From Thermohalobacter berrensis (GTDB lineage Bacteria > Bacillota > Clostridia > Tissierellales > Thermohalobacteraceae), in contig NZ_MCIB01000034.1 of the NCBI RefSeq assembly GCF_003609645.1, positions 62,001 to 126,000 on the forward strand: a stretch of 64,000 nucleotides of DNA. Direction: 5' to 3'. The notes beneath the pieces were generated by a model, which was given only the letters and a program-made list of their open reading frames with translations, was not told the origin of the DNA and made no database searches. Shown piece by piece: positions 57,447 to 64,000 of this stretch. A program made the translations under genes and the position numbers. How positions within the stretch are numbered: position 1 is the stretch's first letter; each line of letters starts with the position of its first letter.

Positions 57447-57720
57447 AAATCTTATATTATTGTTTATAGGAATATTAGTAGTATTGTTGCCTATGATTTT
57501 AAATGGAAATGCAGAATTTGGCGGAGCAGATGGTATGGCAGAAGTAGTCATAAATAAAGTTTCACCAGATTATAAACCTTGGTTTGAGCCTTTTTGGGAG
57601 CCTCCAAGTAGTGAAATTGAAAGCATGTTATTTGCAATACAGGCATCTATAGGAACTGGTATTATAGCATATATTATGGGATATTTAAAGGGGAAGAAAA
57701 ACAGTGCTTATAATAGATAA
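57430..57720 (+). CDS. cbiN: Cobalt transporter accessory protein CbiN
   Basis: 96 residues. Two membrane helices ([17 protein letters not shown] and [17 protein letters not shown]) around an extracytoplasmic loop with the family features [40 protein letters not shown]. CbiN assists metal loading of CbiM. It overlaps cbiM by 17 bp and cbiQ by 17 bp. Confidence 0.95.
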   Translation: MKVTTKNLILLFIGILVVLLPMILNGNAEFGGADGMAEVVINKVSPDYKPWFEPFWEPPSSEIESMLFAIQASIGTGIIAYIMGYLKGKKNSAYNR

Positions 57721-58384
57721 ATACGCTTATATAAATAAATTAAAAGAAGTTAATCCATTTACAAAAGTCATATTTTATATAGTAGCTTTAGCTGTAGCTT
57801 TATTTTCAAATAACCTATATATTTGGACAGGTATAGTTATAGCTATGTCCATTCTAATTGTAGTTATAGCAAGAATACCATTAACTATTTATTTAAAAAT
57901 ATTAACTGTTCCCTTATTATTTTTGGTATTTGGATCATTTGCAGTATTGTTTTCAATAGATATAGATAAAAATAATTTTATATTTAGTTTAAAAGTTATA
58001 AATTTCTATATTGGAATCACAGAGATTAGCTTAAATAATACTTTTATGTTATTTATGAGGTCAATTTCAACAATAACTTCTACTTTTTTTCTAATTCTTA
58101 CAACTCCAATAAATGATTTAATATATGTATTAAAACTTATTAGACTACCTGATATATTTATTGAAATCATAGTTCTTACATATAGATTTATTTTTATTTT
58201 TTTAAAGGAGTGCAAGGAGATATATACAGCACAACAATTGAGATTTGGCTATGTAGAATTTAAGAATTCACTAAATTCTATTTCTTCTTTAGTTGCATGT
58301 CTTTTTATTAGAGTAATGAAAAGGTATGAAGAGATGAAAATAGCATTAGAAGTGAAAGGTTACAACGGAAAATTTCATATGTAG
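57704..58384 (+). CDS. cbiQ: Cobalt ECF transporter transmembrane component CbiQ
   Basis: 226 residues, GTG start at 57704 inside cbiN, after AAGGGGA. Five or so membrane helices; opening LKEVNPFTKVIFYIVALAVA, and coupling region APAQQLRFGYxxF-like (IYTAQQLRFGYVEFKNSLNS), then IRVMKRYEEMKIALEVKGYN, which contacts CbiO. It belongs to the T-component family of ECF transporters. Confidence 0.94.
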   Translation: MLIIDKYAYINKLKEVNPFTKVIFYIVALAVALFSNNLYIWTGIVIAMSILIVVIARIPLTIYLKILTVPLLFLVFGSFAVLFSIDIDKNNFIFSLKVINFYIGITEISLNNTFMLFMRSISTITSTFFLILTTPINDLIYVLKLIRLPDIFIEIIVLTYRFIFIFLKECKEIYTAQQLRFGYVEFKNSLNSISSLVACLFIRVMKRYEEMKIALEVKGYNGKFHM

Positions 58385-58392
58385 GTGATAAA

Positions 58393-59199
58393 ATGCTGAA
58401 AACAGTTAACTTAACGTATAAATACGAAGATAAAACTGTGGCACTTAAAGATGTAAATGTTGATTTAAAGAAAGGTGAGATAATAGGTATAGTTGGGCCA
58501 AATGGTTCAGGAAAAACAACTCTCTTTTTAAATTTTGTAGGAATTTTAATTCCTACAAAAGGGGAAGTACTATTTAATGGACAAAAGGTAAAATATAGAA
58601 AAAAGTATCTGATAGAACTAAGAAGGAAAGTAGGTATAGTTTTTCAAGATCCGGAAAAACAGATTTTTTATTCTAGAGTGTATGATGATGTAGCCTTTGC
58701 CCTTAGAAATTTAGGATTAGAAGAGAAGGAAGTAGAAAAAAGGGTTTACAATGCCCTAAAAACCGTTAAGGCATTAGATCTAGAAAATAAACCAGTACAT
58801 TTTTTAAGCTATGGACAAAAAAAGAGAGTTGCTATTGCTTCAGTTTTAGCATTAGATACAGAGGTGATATTTTTAGATGAGCCAACTGCAGGACTTGACC
58901 CATACATGGTTGATATTATTGTTGATATAATAAAAGAAATAAAAAGGAAAGGAAAAAGGGTAGTCATATCAAGTCATAACATGGATTTAATATATAGTAT
59001 ATGTGATTACATATATGTTTTAAATAATGGAATAGTATTAGGTGAAGGAAGAACTAAAGAAATTTTCTTACAAGATGAAATTTTAAAAGGGGCAAACTTG
59101 AAACAGCCTTGGCTTGTAAGATTACATAAAAATTTAGGTATTCCATTATACAAAAGTGAAGAAGAATTGTATGCCAATTGGAATAAAATAAAGCTATAA
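58393..59199 (+). CDS. cbiO: Cobalt ECF transporter ATP-binding protein CbiO
   Basis: 268 residues. Walker A IVGPNGSGKTTLFLNFVG, Q-loop GIVFQDPEKQIF, signature FLSYGQKKRVAIASVLAL, Walker B VIFLDEPTAGLDP, H-loop VVISSHNMDLI. It powers CbiMNQ. TAGGTGATAAA before the ATG. A 100-bp gap without terminator separates it from hemA, so read-through into the hem cluster, and thus B12 control of it, is possible. Confidence 0.95.
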   Translation: MLKTVNLTYKYEDKTVALKDVNVDLKKGEIIGIVGPNGSGKTTLFLNFVGILIPTKGEVLFNGQKVKYRKKYLIELRRKVGIVFQDPEKQIFYSRVYDDVAFALRNLGLEEKEVEKRVYNALKTVKALDLENKPVHFLSYGQKKRVAIASVLALDTEVIFLDEPTAGLDPYMVDIIVDIIKEIKRKGKRVVISSHNMDLIYSICDYIYVLNNGIVLGEGRTKEIFLQDEILKGANLKQPWLVRLHKNLGIPLYKSEEELYANWNKIKL

Positions 59200-59300
59200 T
59201 TATATATTTTTTGATGTATACAAAAAATCAGTTAAAATTATAAAGGAAGATAATTATAAAACTATAGAGATTAAACAATGAAATTATGGAGGTATAAAAT

Positions 59301-60551
59301 ATGAAAATTGCAGTTGTAGGTGTAAATCATGACACAGCACCTGCTAAGGTTAGAGAAAAGGTTTCTTTTACAGATTCTAAAAAAATAGAAGCAACAAATT
59401 ATCTTTTAGATGAGGGCATAAAAGAAGTAGTAATATTGTCAACATGTAATAGAAGTGAAATATATATAGCAGATAGAGAAAAAAAGATCTCTGAAAAAAT
59501 TAAAATTATAAAGGATTTTTATAAGAATTATTCAAAGGCAAATAATATAGAAAATTATCTTTTTGTAAAAGAAGGCAAAGAGGCTTTATTTCATTTATAC
59601 TCTGTAGCGGTTGGTTTAAAATCTATAGTCTTAGGAGAAGACCAAATTTTAGGCCAAGTAAAGGATGCACACACTTTTGCTATGGAGCTTGGTGCTAGTA
59701 AGAAAATATTAAATAAACTATTTAGGGAAGCTGTAACTACAGCTAAAAACATTAAAAGTCAACTAAAAATATCTGAACACCCCCTTTCAGTTAGTTATAT
59801 AGGTATAAAGTTTTTGAAAGAACAATTAGGAAGTTTAGAAGGTAAAAAAGCTTTAGTAATAGGCCTTGGGAAAATGGGGAGACTTGCCCTTGAATATCTG
59901 TTAGAAGAAAAACTTGATAAGGTTTATATGTCAAACAGAAGTCATGAAAGGGTAGTTAATATTAAAAAATGTTATCCTAAAGTAAATCCTATAGATTATG
60001 ATGAAAGGTATAATATTTTAAATGAAGTGGATATTTTAGTTACTGCAACTGCATCACCCCATACTATTATAAAGAGTGAAGATATGCCCACTTTAGAGAA
60101 AGAATTATATATAATGGATATGGCTATGCCTAGAGATGTAGATGATAAGGTTAAAGATATTAGCAAAGTCTACTTATTTAATATAGATGATTTAAAAAAG
60201 ATATCAAGTGAAAATGAAAAAAAGAGGGAAGAACTTTCAAGAAGAGCTAAAGATATTATAAATTCAGATATAGATGAATTTATAAACTGGCTTAAAACAA
60301 TCAAGGTAGACCCGGTTATAAAGGCATTAAATAGGCAGTGCAGTAAAGTACAGGAAGATACCCTTGAATATATTTATAGAAAACTAGAATTAAATAGTAG
60401 AGAGAAGAAGATTATACAGAAGATGTTAAATTCAGCATTAAAAAGGATTATTAGAAACCCAATTTTAAAATTAAAAGAACTAGATGATGAGGAAAAATTA
60501 GAAGAATATATCGAATTATTAGATAACCTATTTGAGTTTAATATGGAGTGA
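59301..60551 (+). CDS. hemA: Glutamyl-tRNA reductase
   Basis: 416 residues. N-terminal catalytic block AVVGVNHDTAPAKVREKVSF and VILSTCNRSEIYIADREKK with nucleophile Cys49; EGKEALFHLYSVAVGLKSIV, LGEDQILGQVKDA; NADPH-binding ALVIGLGKMGRLALEYLLEE; ATASPHTIIKSEDM; C-terminal dimerisation helix. First committed step of tetrapyrrole synthesis by the C5 pathway, reducing Glu-tRNA to glutamate-1-semialdehyde. TGGAGGTATAAAAT before the ATG. Confidence 0.95.
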   Translation: MKIAVVGVNHDTAPAKVREKVSFTDSKKIEATNYLLDEGIKEVVILSTCNRSEIYIADREKKISEKIKIIKDFYKNYSKANNIENYLFVKEGKEALFHLYSVAVGLKSIVLGEDQILGQVKDAHTFAMELGASKKILNKLFREAVTTAKNIKSQLKISEHPLSVSYIGIKFLKEQLGSLEGKKALVIGLGKMGRLALEYLLEEKLDKVYMSNRSHERVVNIKKCYPKVNPIDYDERYNILNEVDILVTATASPHTIIKSEDMPTLEKELYIMDMAMPRDVDDKVKDISKVYLFNIDDLKKISSENEKKREELSRRAKDIINSDIDEFINWLKTIKVDPVIKALNRQCSKVQEDTLEYIYRKLELNSREKKIIQKMLNSALKRIIRNPILKLKELDDEEKLEEYIELLDNLFEFNME

Positions 60552-60555
60552 TAAG

Positions 60556-61158
60556 ATGTTTTATCCTATGATGATTAACGTAAAAAATAAAAAAGTTTCA
60601 GTAGTAGGTGGAGGAAGGGTTGCTTATAGAAAAGTAAAAACTTTCTTAAAATATGGGGCAGATGTAAAGGTAATTAGCATAAATTTTATTAACAAATTTG
60701 AAAAGATAAAGGATAAAATTGAAATTATTAAAGATAAATATACACCTGAATATATTAAAAACTCATTTTTGGTTGTTGCGGCTACTTCTTCAAAGGAGAC
60801 TAATGAGAAAATAGCCTTGTTTTGTAAAGAGAATAAAATATTATGTAATATTGCAGATGATATTCAATTATCCGACTTTATTGTACCATCAAGTATAAAA
60901 AAGGGAGATTTGATAGTTTCAGTATCTACTTCAGGAAAAAGTCCATTGTTGGCAAGAAAAATAAGAAAAGAAATAGAAGAGATATTTCCTTATGAATATG
61001 ATGACTATGTTAATACCTTAGGGGAAACAAGGAGATTAGTAATAGAAAAGTGCAAAGATGAAAAAAGAAAGAATAAATTACTTAATGAGTTAATAGATTT
61101 AGACTTAGAAGAATTGAAAAAAAGGAGAGAAAAGTATGAAGATTGTAGTAGGCTCTAG
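60556..61158 (+). CDS. Precorrin-2 dehydrogenase (siroheme synthase N-terminal type)
   Basis: 200 residues from the ATG at 60556 (GGAGTG in the end of hemA). MFYPMMINVKNKKVSVVGGG is the canonical opening, RVAYRKVKTFLKYGADVKVI the NAD-binding turn, then VVAATSSKETNEKIALFCKE, NIADDIQLSDFIVPSSIKKG and VSTSGKSPLLARKIRKEIEE. It oxidises precorrin-2 to sirohydrochlorin. Related single-domain Met8-like enzymes can also chelate metal, which would matter because no separate cobaltochelatase is visible. Confidence 0.9.
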   Translation: MFYPMMINVKNKKVSVVGGGRVAYRKVKTFLKYGADVKVISINFINKFEKIKDKIEIIKDKYTPEYIKNSFLVVAATSSKETNEKIALFCKENKILCNIADDIQLSDFIVPSSIKKGDLIVSVSTSGKSPLLARKIRKEIEEIFPYEYDDYVNTLGETRRLVIEKCKDEKRKNKLLNELIDLDLEELKKRREKYEDCSRL

Positions 61159-62029
61159 AGGAAGTAAATTAGCCCTAAGACAGACAAATTGGGTTATAGA
61201 TATATTAAAGGAAAAATTTGAAGATGTAGAATTTGAAGTTAAAGTAATAAAGACAAAGGGAGATAAAATAGTTAATGTTTCCCTTGATAAAATTGGGGAC
61301 AAAGGACTTTTTGTAAAGGAGATAGAGAAAGAACTTTTAGAAGGAAAAATAGATATGGCTGTACACAGTATGAAGGATATGCCCTCTGAAATGACAGAAG
61401 GGTTAACATTTTCAGGCATACCAAAAAGAGAAGATTATAGGGATGTACTAGTACTTAGAGATGGATACAAGGATATAGACGATATTCCTAAGGGTGGAAG
61501 GATTGGTACAGGAAGTAAAAGGAGAAAATACCAGTTATTAAAGTATAGACCTGACTTAGAAGTTGTTTCAATAAGAGGAAATGTAGATACTAGGATAAAA
61601 AAGATAGAAAATGAAAATCTTCATGGAGTAGTTTTAGCTGCAGCTGGATTAAAGAGGATTGGCTTAGAAGATAAAATAAGCTCATATCTTTCTCCAGATA
61701 TTGTTCTACCGGCCCCTGCACAGGGAGCATTAGCTTTACAAATACGTAAAGATAGACTTAAGCTTGATAAAATGCTAAAGAAAATATCAGATAGGAAAAC
61801 GGAAATACAAATAAAGGCTGAAAGGGCTTTCCTCAAAGGAGTTGGTGGAAGCTGCCATGTTCCTATAGGAGCTTTGTGTAATGTAATTGAAGATAGAATT
61901 ATTTTAGAAGGAATACTTGGTGATGAAGATGGTTCTAAGTTAGTAAGGGAAAAAATAGAAGGAAAAATTGGAGATGAAGAAACAATTGGATATAAACTAG
62001 CTGATAAAATACTTAAGGAGTTGAAATAA
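61136..62029 (+). CDS. hemC: Porphobilinogen deaminase (hydroxymethylbilane synthase)
   Basis: 297 residues. VVGSRGSKLALRQTNWVIDI, KGDKIVNVSLDKIGDKGLFV, AVHSMKDMPSEMTEGLTFSG, RIGTGSKRRKYQLLKYRPDL, APAQGALALQIRKD and the dipyrromethane-cofactor cysteine in GVGGSCHVPIGAL (near residue 239). It polymerises four porphobilinogens to hydroxymethylbilane. It overlaps the preceding gene by 23 bp, with GGAGAGAAAAGT as ribosome site. Confidence 0.96.
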   Translation: MKIVVGSRGSKLALRQTNWVIDILKEKFEDVEFEVKVIKTKGDKIVNVSLDKIGDKGLFVKEIEKELLEGKIDMAVHSMKDMPSEMTEGLTFSGIPKREDYRDVLVLRDGYKDIDDIPKGGRIGTGSKRRKYQLLKYRPDLEVVSIRGNVDTRIKKIENENLHGVVLAAAGLKRIGLEDKISSYLSPDIVLPAPAQGALALQIRKDRLKLDKMLKKISDRKTEIQIKAERAFLKGVGGSCHVPIGALCNVIEDRIILEGILGDEDGSKLVREKIEGKIGDEETIGYKLADKILKELK

Positions 62030-63526
62030 ATGAAAGGAAAAGTTTATCTTGTAGGAGCAGGTCCAGGAGACTTTGAATTGATAACACTAAAGGGATTAAA
62101 AGTTTTACAGAAGGCAGATGTAGTAGTATATGATAGATTAGTTAATAAAAAACTATTAAAGGAATTAGAAAAAGATTGTGAATTAATCTATGTAGGGAAG
62201 AAAGCTAATAAACATACAATGAAACAGGAAAATATAAACAAGTTACTAGCTGATAAAGCAATTGAAGGGAAAATAGTTGTAAGATTAAAGGGTGGAGACC
62301 CTTATGTTTTTGGCAGAGGTGGTGAAGAAGGAGAATTTCTATATAAAAAAGGTATAGATTTTGAAGTAATTCCCGGAATTACTTCTGCCATAGGAGGTTT
62401 AGCATATAGTGGTATACCTATAACCCATAGGGATTATGCATCATCATTTCATGTAATAACAGGACATTTAAAAGATGATAGTAAAGAGCTAAACTGGAAA
62501 GCTATTTCTAATCTTCAAGGTACCCTTGTTTTTCTTATGGGAATGTCAAATCTTAAGAAGATTACAAAAAAGCTTATAGAGAACGGAAAGGATAAATGTA
62601 CTTCAGTTGCAGTAATAAATTGGGCTGCAAATCCCAATCAAAAAGTTGTTATTGGTAATTTAGAGAATATTTATGAAAAAGTCCAAAAAGAAAACATAAA
62701 ACCTCCGGCTCTAATAGTTGTAGGGGAAGTTGTTAAGTTAAGAGAAAAATTAAATTTTTATGAGAAAAAGCCCCTTTTTGGTAAAAATATAGTAGTAACT
62801 AGGGCAAGGGCTCAAAGTAGTAGTCTTATAAAAAAGATAAATGAATTAGGCGGAAATCCTATAGAGTTTCCAACAATAAAGATAAAAGAGATAGTACCCA
62901 ATAATGAATTTGTGGAAGCTATAAATGAGCTTAGGAAGTATAATTATATAATTTTTACTAGTGTTAATGGTGTAAAGATATTTTTTAATAAACTCTTTGA
63001 TCTAGGGTTTGATACTAGAAGCCTTGGCCACTGTAAAATTGTAGCAATAGGACCTGCTACAGCTAAGTCTTTAATAAAATGGGGAGTTAAAGCTGATATA
63101 ATTCCTGAAAAATATGTGGGAGAAGAAATATATAAAGAATTAGCAAAGGTAATAAGGACAGGTGATAGTGTACTAATTCCCCGATCAAAGGATGCGAGAA
63201 GTTACTTAGTTGACTCCCTTAAAAAGATTTGCCATGTTAAAGAAATTAAAACATATAAGACAGTACTGGGAAATGGAGATAAAAAAGAATTGTTAGAGCT
63301 TTTAGATTTAGGGAAAATTGACTATATAACCTTTACAAGCTCATCTACTGTTAAAAATTTCATAGACATAATTGGCAAAGATAATATAGTAAAAATAAAG
63401 GATGTAAAATTTATTTCCATAGGACCAATAACCTCAAAGACTATTAAAGATTATGGATTAAAGGTTTATAAGCAAGCTAAAGAATATACGATCGATGGTA
63501 TTATAGATTGTATTTTGAAGGATTAG
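62030..63526 (+). CDS. cobA/hemD: Fused uroporphyrinogen-III C-methyltransferase / uroporphyrinogen-III synthase
   Basis: 498 residues. The N-terminal half (1-240) is a SUMT: KVYLVGAGPGDFELITLKGL, VVYDRLVNKKLL, VRLKGGDPYVFGRGGEEGEF, VIPGITSAIGGLAYSGIPIT and GTLVFLMGMSNLKKI. The C-terminal half (about 250-498) is HemD: NIVVTRARAQSSSLIKKINE, YIIFTSVNGVKIFFNKLFDL, VAIGPATAKSLIKWGVKADI and ITFTSSSTVKNFIDIIG. The fusion, frequent in Clostridia, closes the bilane and then makes precorrin-2. It starts immediately after the hemC stop. Confidence 0.96.
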   Translation: MKGKVYLVGAGPGDFELITLKGLKVLQKADVVVYDRLVNKKLLKELEKDCELIYVGKKANKHTMKQENINKLLADKAIEGKIVVRLKGGDPYVFGRGGEEGEFLYKKGIDFEVIPGITSAIGGLAYSGIPITHRDYASSFHVITGHLKDDSKELNWKAISNLQGTLVFLMGMSNLKKITKKLIENGKDKCTSVAVINWAANPNQKVVIGNLENIYEKVQKENIKPPALIVVGEVVKLREKLNFYEKKPLFGKNIVVTRARAQSSSLIKKINELGGNPIEFPTIKIKEIVPNNEFVEAINELRKYNYIIFTSVNGVKIFFNKLFDLGFDTRSLGHCKIVAIGPATAKSLIKWGVKADIIPEKYVGEEIYKELAKVIRTGDSVLIPRSKDARSYLVDSLKKICHVKEIKTYKTVLGNGDKKELLELLDLGKIDYITFTSSSTVKNFIDIIGKDNIVKIKDVKFISIGPITSKTIKDYGLKVYKQAKEYTIDGIIDCILKD

Positions 63527-63537
63527 GAGGGATAAGG

Positions 63538-64000
63538 ATGAAAAAGAGACCTAGAAGACTAAGAAATAATAAAATGATTAGAAGTCTAGTTCGTGAGACA
63601 AAACTTCATATAGAAGATTTAGTATATCCTTTATTTGTAGTTGAAGGTGAAAATGTAAAAAAGGAAATAAATTCCCTTCCAGGTAATTATCATTTATCAG
63701 TGGATAGGTTAAAAGAAGAAATAGAGGAAATAAGAAATTTAGGAATAAGACATATTTTATTATTTGGAATTCCAAATAATAAAAATCATCTTGGGGAGGA
63801 AGCCTATAGCAAGGATGGAATAGTTCAAAAAGCTATAAGGAAAATAAAAGAAAATTTTGATGATATATACATAATAACAGACATTTGTATGTGTCAATAT
63901 ACAGACCATGGACATTGTGGAATTTTAACTTCTGAAGGAAGAATAGATAATGACGAAACCTTAAAATACTTAGGTAAAATAGCAGTAAGCCATGCTGAAG
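63538..64000 (+). CDS. hemB: Delta-aminolevulinic acid dehydratase, 5' part (continues past window)
   Basis: Starts at ATG 63538 after AGGAGGGATAAGG and is open to the window end (154 codons visible of about 325). RPRRLRNNKMIRSLVRETKL, VYPLFVVEGENVKKEINSLP, IRHILLFGIPNNKNHLGEEA and ITDICMCQYTDHGHCGIL. The last contains the cysteine cluster of zinc-dependent HemB enzymes. It condenses two aminolevulinate molecules to porphobilinogen. HemL is expected further downstream. Confidence 0.96.
   Translation, partial: MKKRPRRLRNNKMIRSLVRETKLHIEDLVYPLFVVEGENVKKEINSLPGNYHLSVDRLKEEIEEIRNLGIRHILLFGIPNNKNHLGEEAYSKDGIVQKAIRKIKENFDDIYIITDICMCQYTDHGHCGILTSEGRIDNDETLKYLGKIAVSHAE

Noticed and set aside
1-64000. 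tRNA and rRNA genes
   Set aside because: No cloverleaf-like segment with a GGTTCGAATCC-type arm or rRNA core sequence was found; GCGAATCC at about 30724-30731 belongs to the cobalamin riboswitch.

Overview
The window comes from a low-GC, endospore-forming, anaerobic Firmicute of the class Clostridia, possibly Tissierellales-like (an inference from gene content only). Grounds: strongly AT-rich DNA; GGAGG-type ribosome sites with many TTG and GTG starts; a spore photoproduct lyase, two small coat-type proteins and a probable cortex or envelope peptidase; a complete set of oxygen-independent (cbi) corrin-ring genes; and SAM-I and cobalamin riboswitches. No rRNA, tRNA, CRISPR array or intact insertion sequence was seen.

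Layout. 1-3.1 kb: the tail of a membrane protein, a nitroreductase, then a leftward operon arsR - permease - thioredoxin - thioredoxin. The permease and the last thioredoxin each contain one in-frame UGA exactly where a redox cysteine belongs, so both are probably selenoproteins. 3.2-13.5 kb: aminotransferase, Nudix hydrolase, a YhaO/YhaN-like nuclease/ATPase pair, phosphoesterase, CYTH protein, a 53-residue two-repeat hydrophobic protein, an M14 peptidase, and a GNAT acetyltransferase with a frameshift near its 3' end. 13.6-23.3 kb: the TldD/TldE pair, Ndk, a nitrilase-family amidase, SplB, PEP synthase, and a 640-bp gene-free stretch holding a hairpin-rich candidate RNA between 42-bp direct repeats. 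23.6-27.8 kb: an eight-gene Na+/H+ antiporter module in the gene order of the membrane-bound hydrogenase Mbh. 27.8-30.5 kb (leftward): metNIQ under a SAM-I riboswitch. 30.6-46.9 kb: a 19-gene cobalamin operon under a cobalamin riboswitch. 46.9-56.3 kb: methyltransferase, macrodomain protein, a two-component system with SHOCT and DUF2680-type partners that share an operator-like repeat, coat proteins, MFS and DAACS transporters, and a threonine dehydrogenase. 56.4-64 kb: a second cobalamin riboswitch, the cobalt transporter cbiMNQO, and hemA - precorrin-2 dehydrogenase - hemC - cobA/hemD - hemB (cut by the window edge).

How it fits together. The hem genes make uroporphyrinogen III and precorrin-2, CbiMNQO brings in cobalt, and the cob operon builds and completes the corrin ring. 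The operon adds alpha-ribazole salvage (CblT/CblS) and threonine phosphate (PduX) for the nucleotide loop. A cobaltochelatase (CbiK/CbiX), CobT and a corrinoid adenosyltransferase are not in this window. Methionine import and B12 synthesis are transcribed divergently, each behind its own riboswitch. The features most worth following up are the two-selenoprotein ArsR operon, the shared CTTCA-repeat operator of the two-component system, and the structured element downstream of ppsA.
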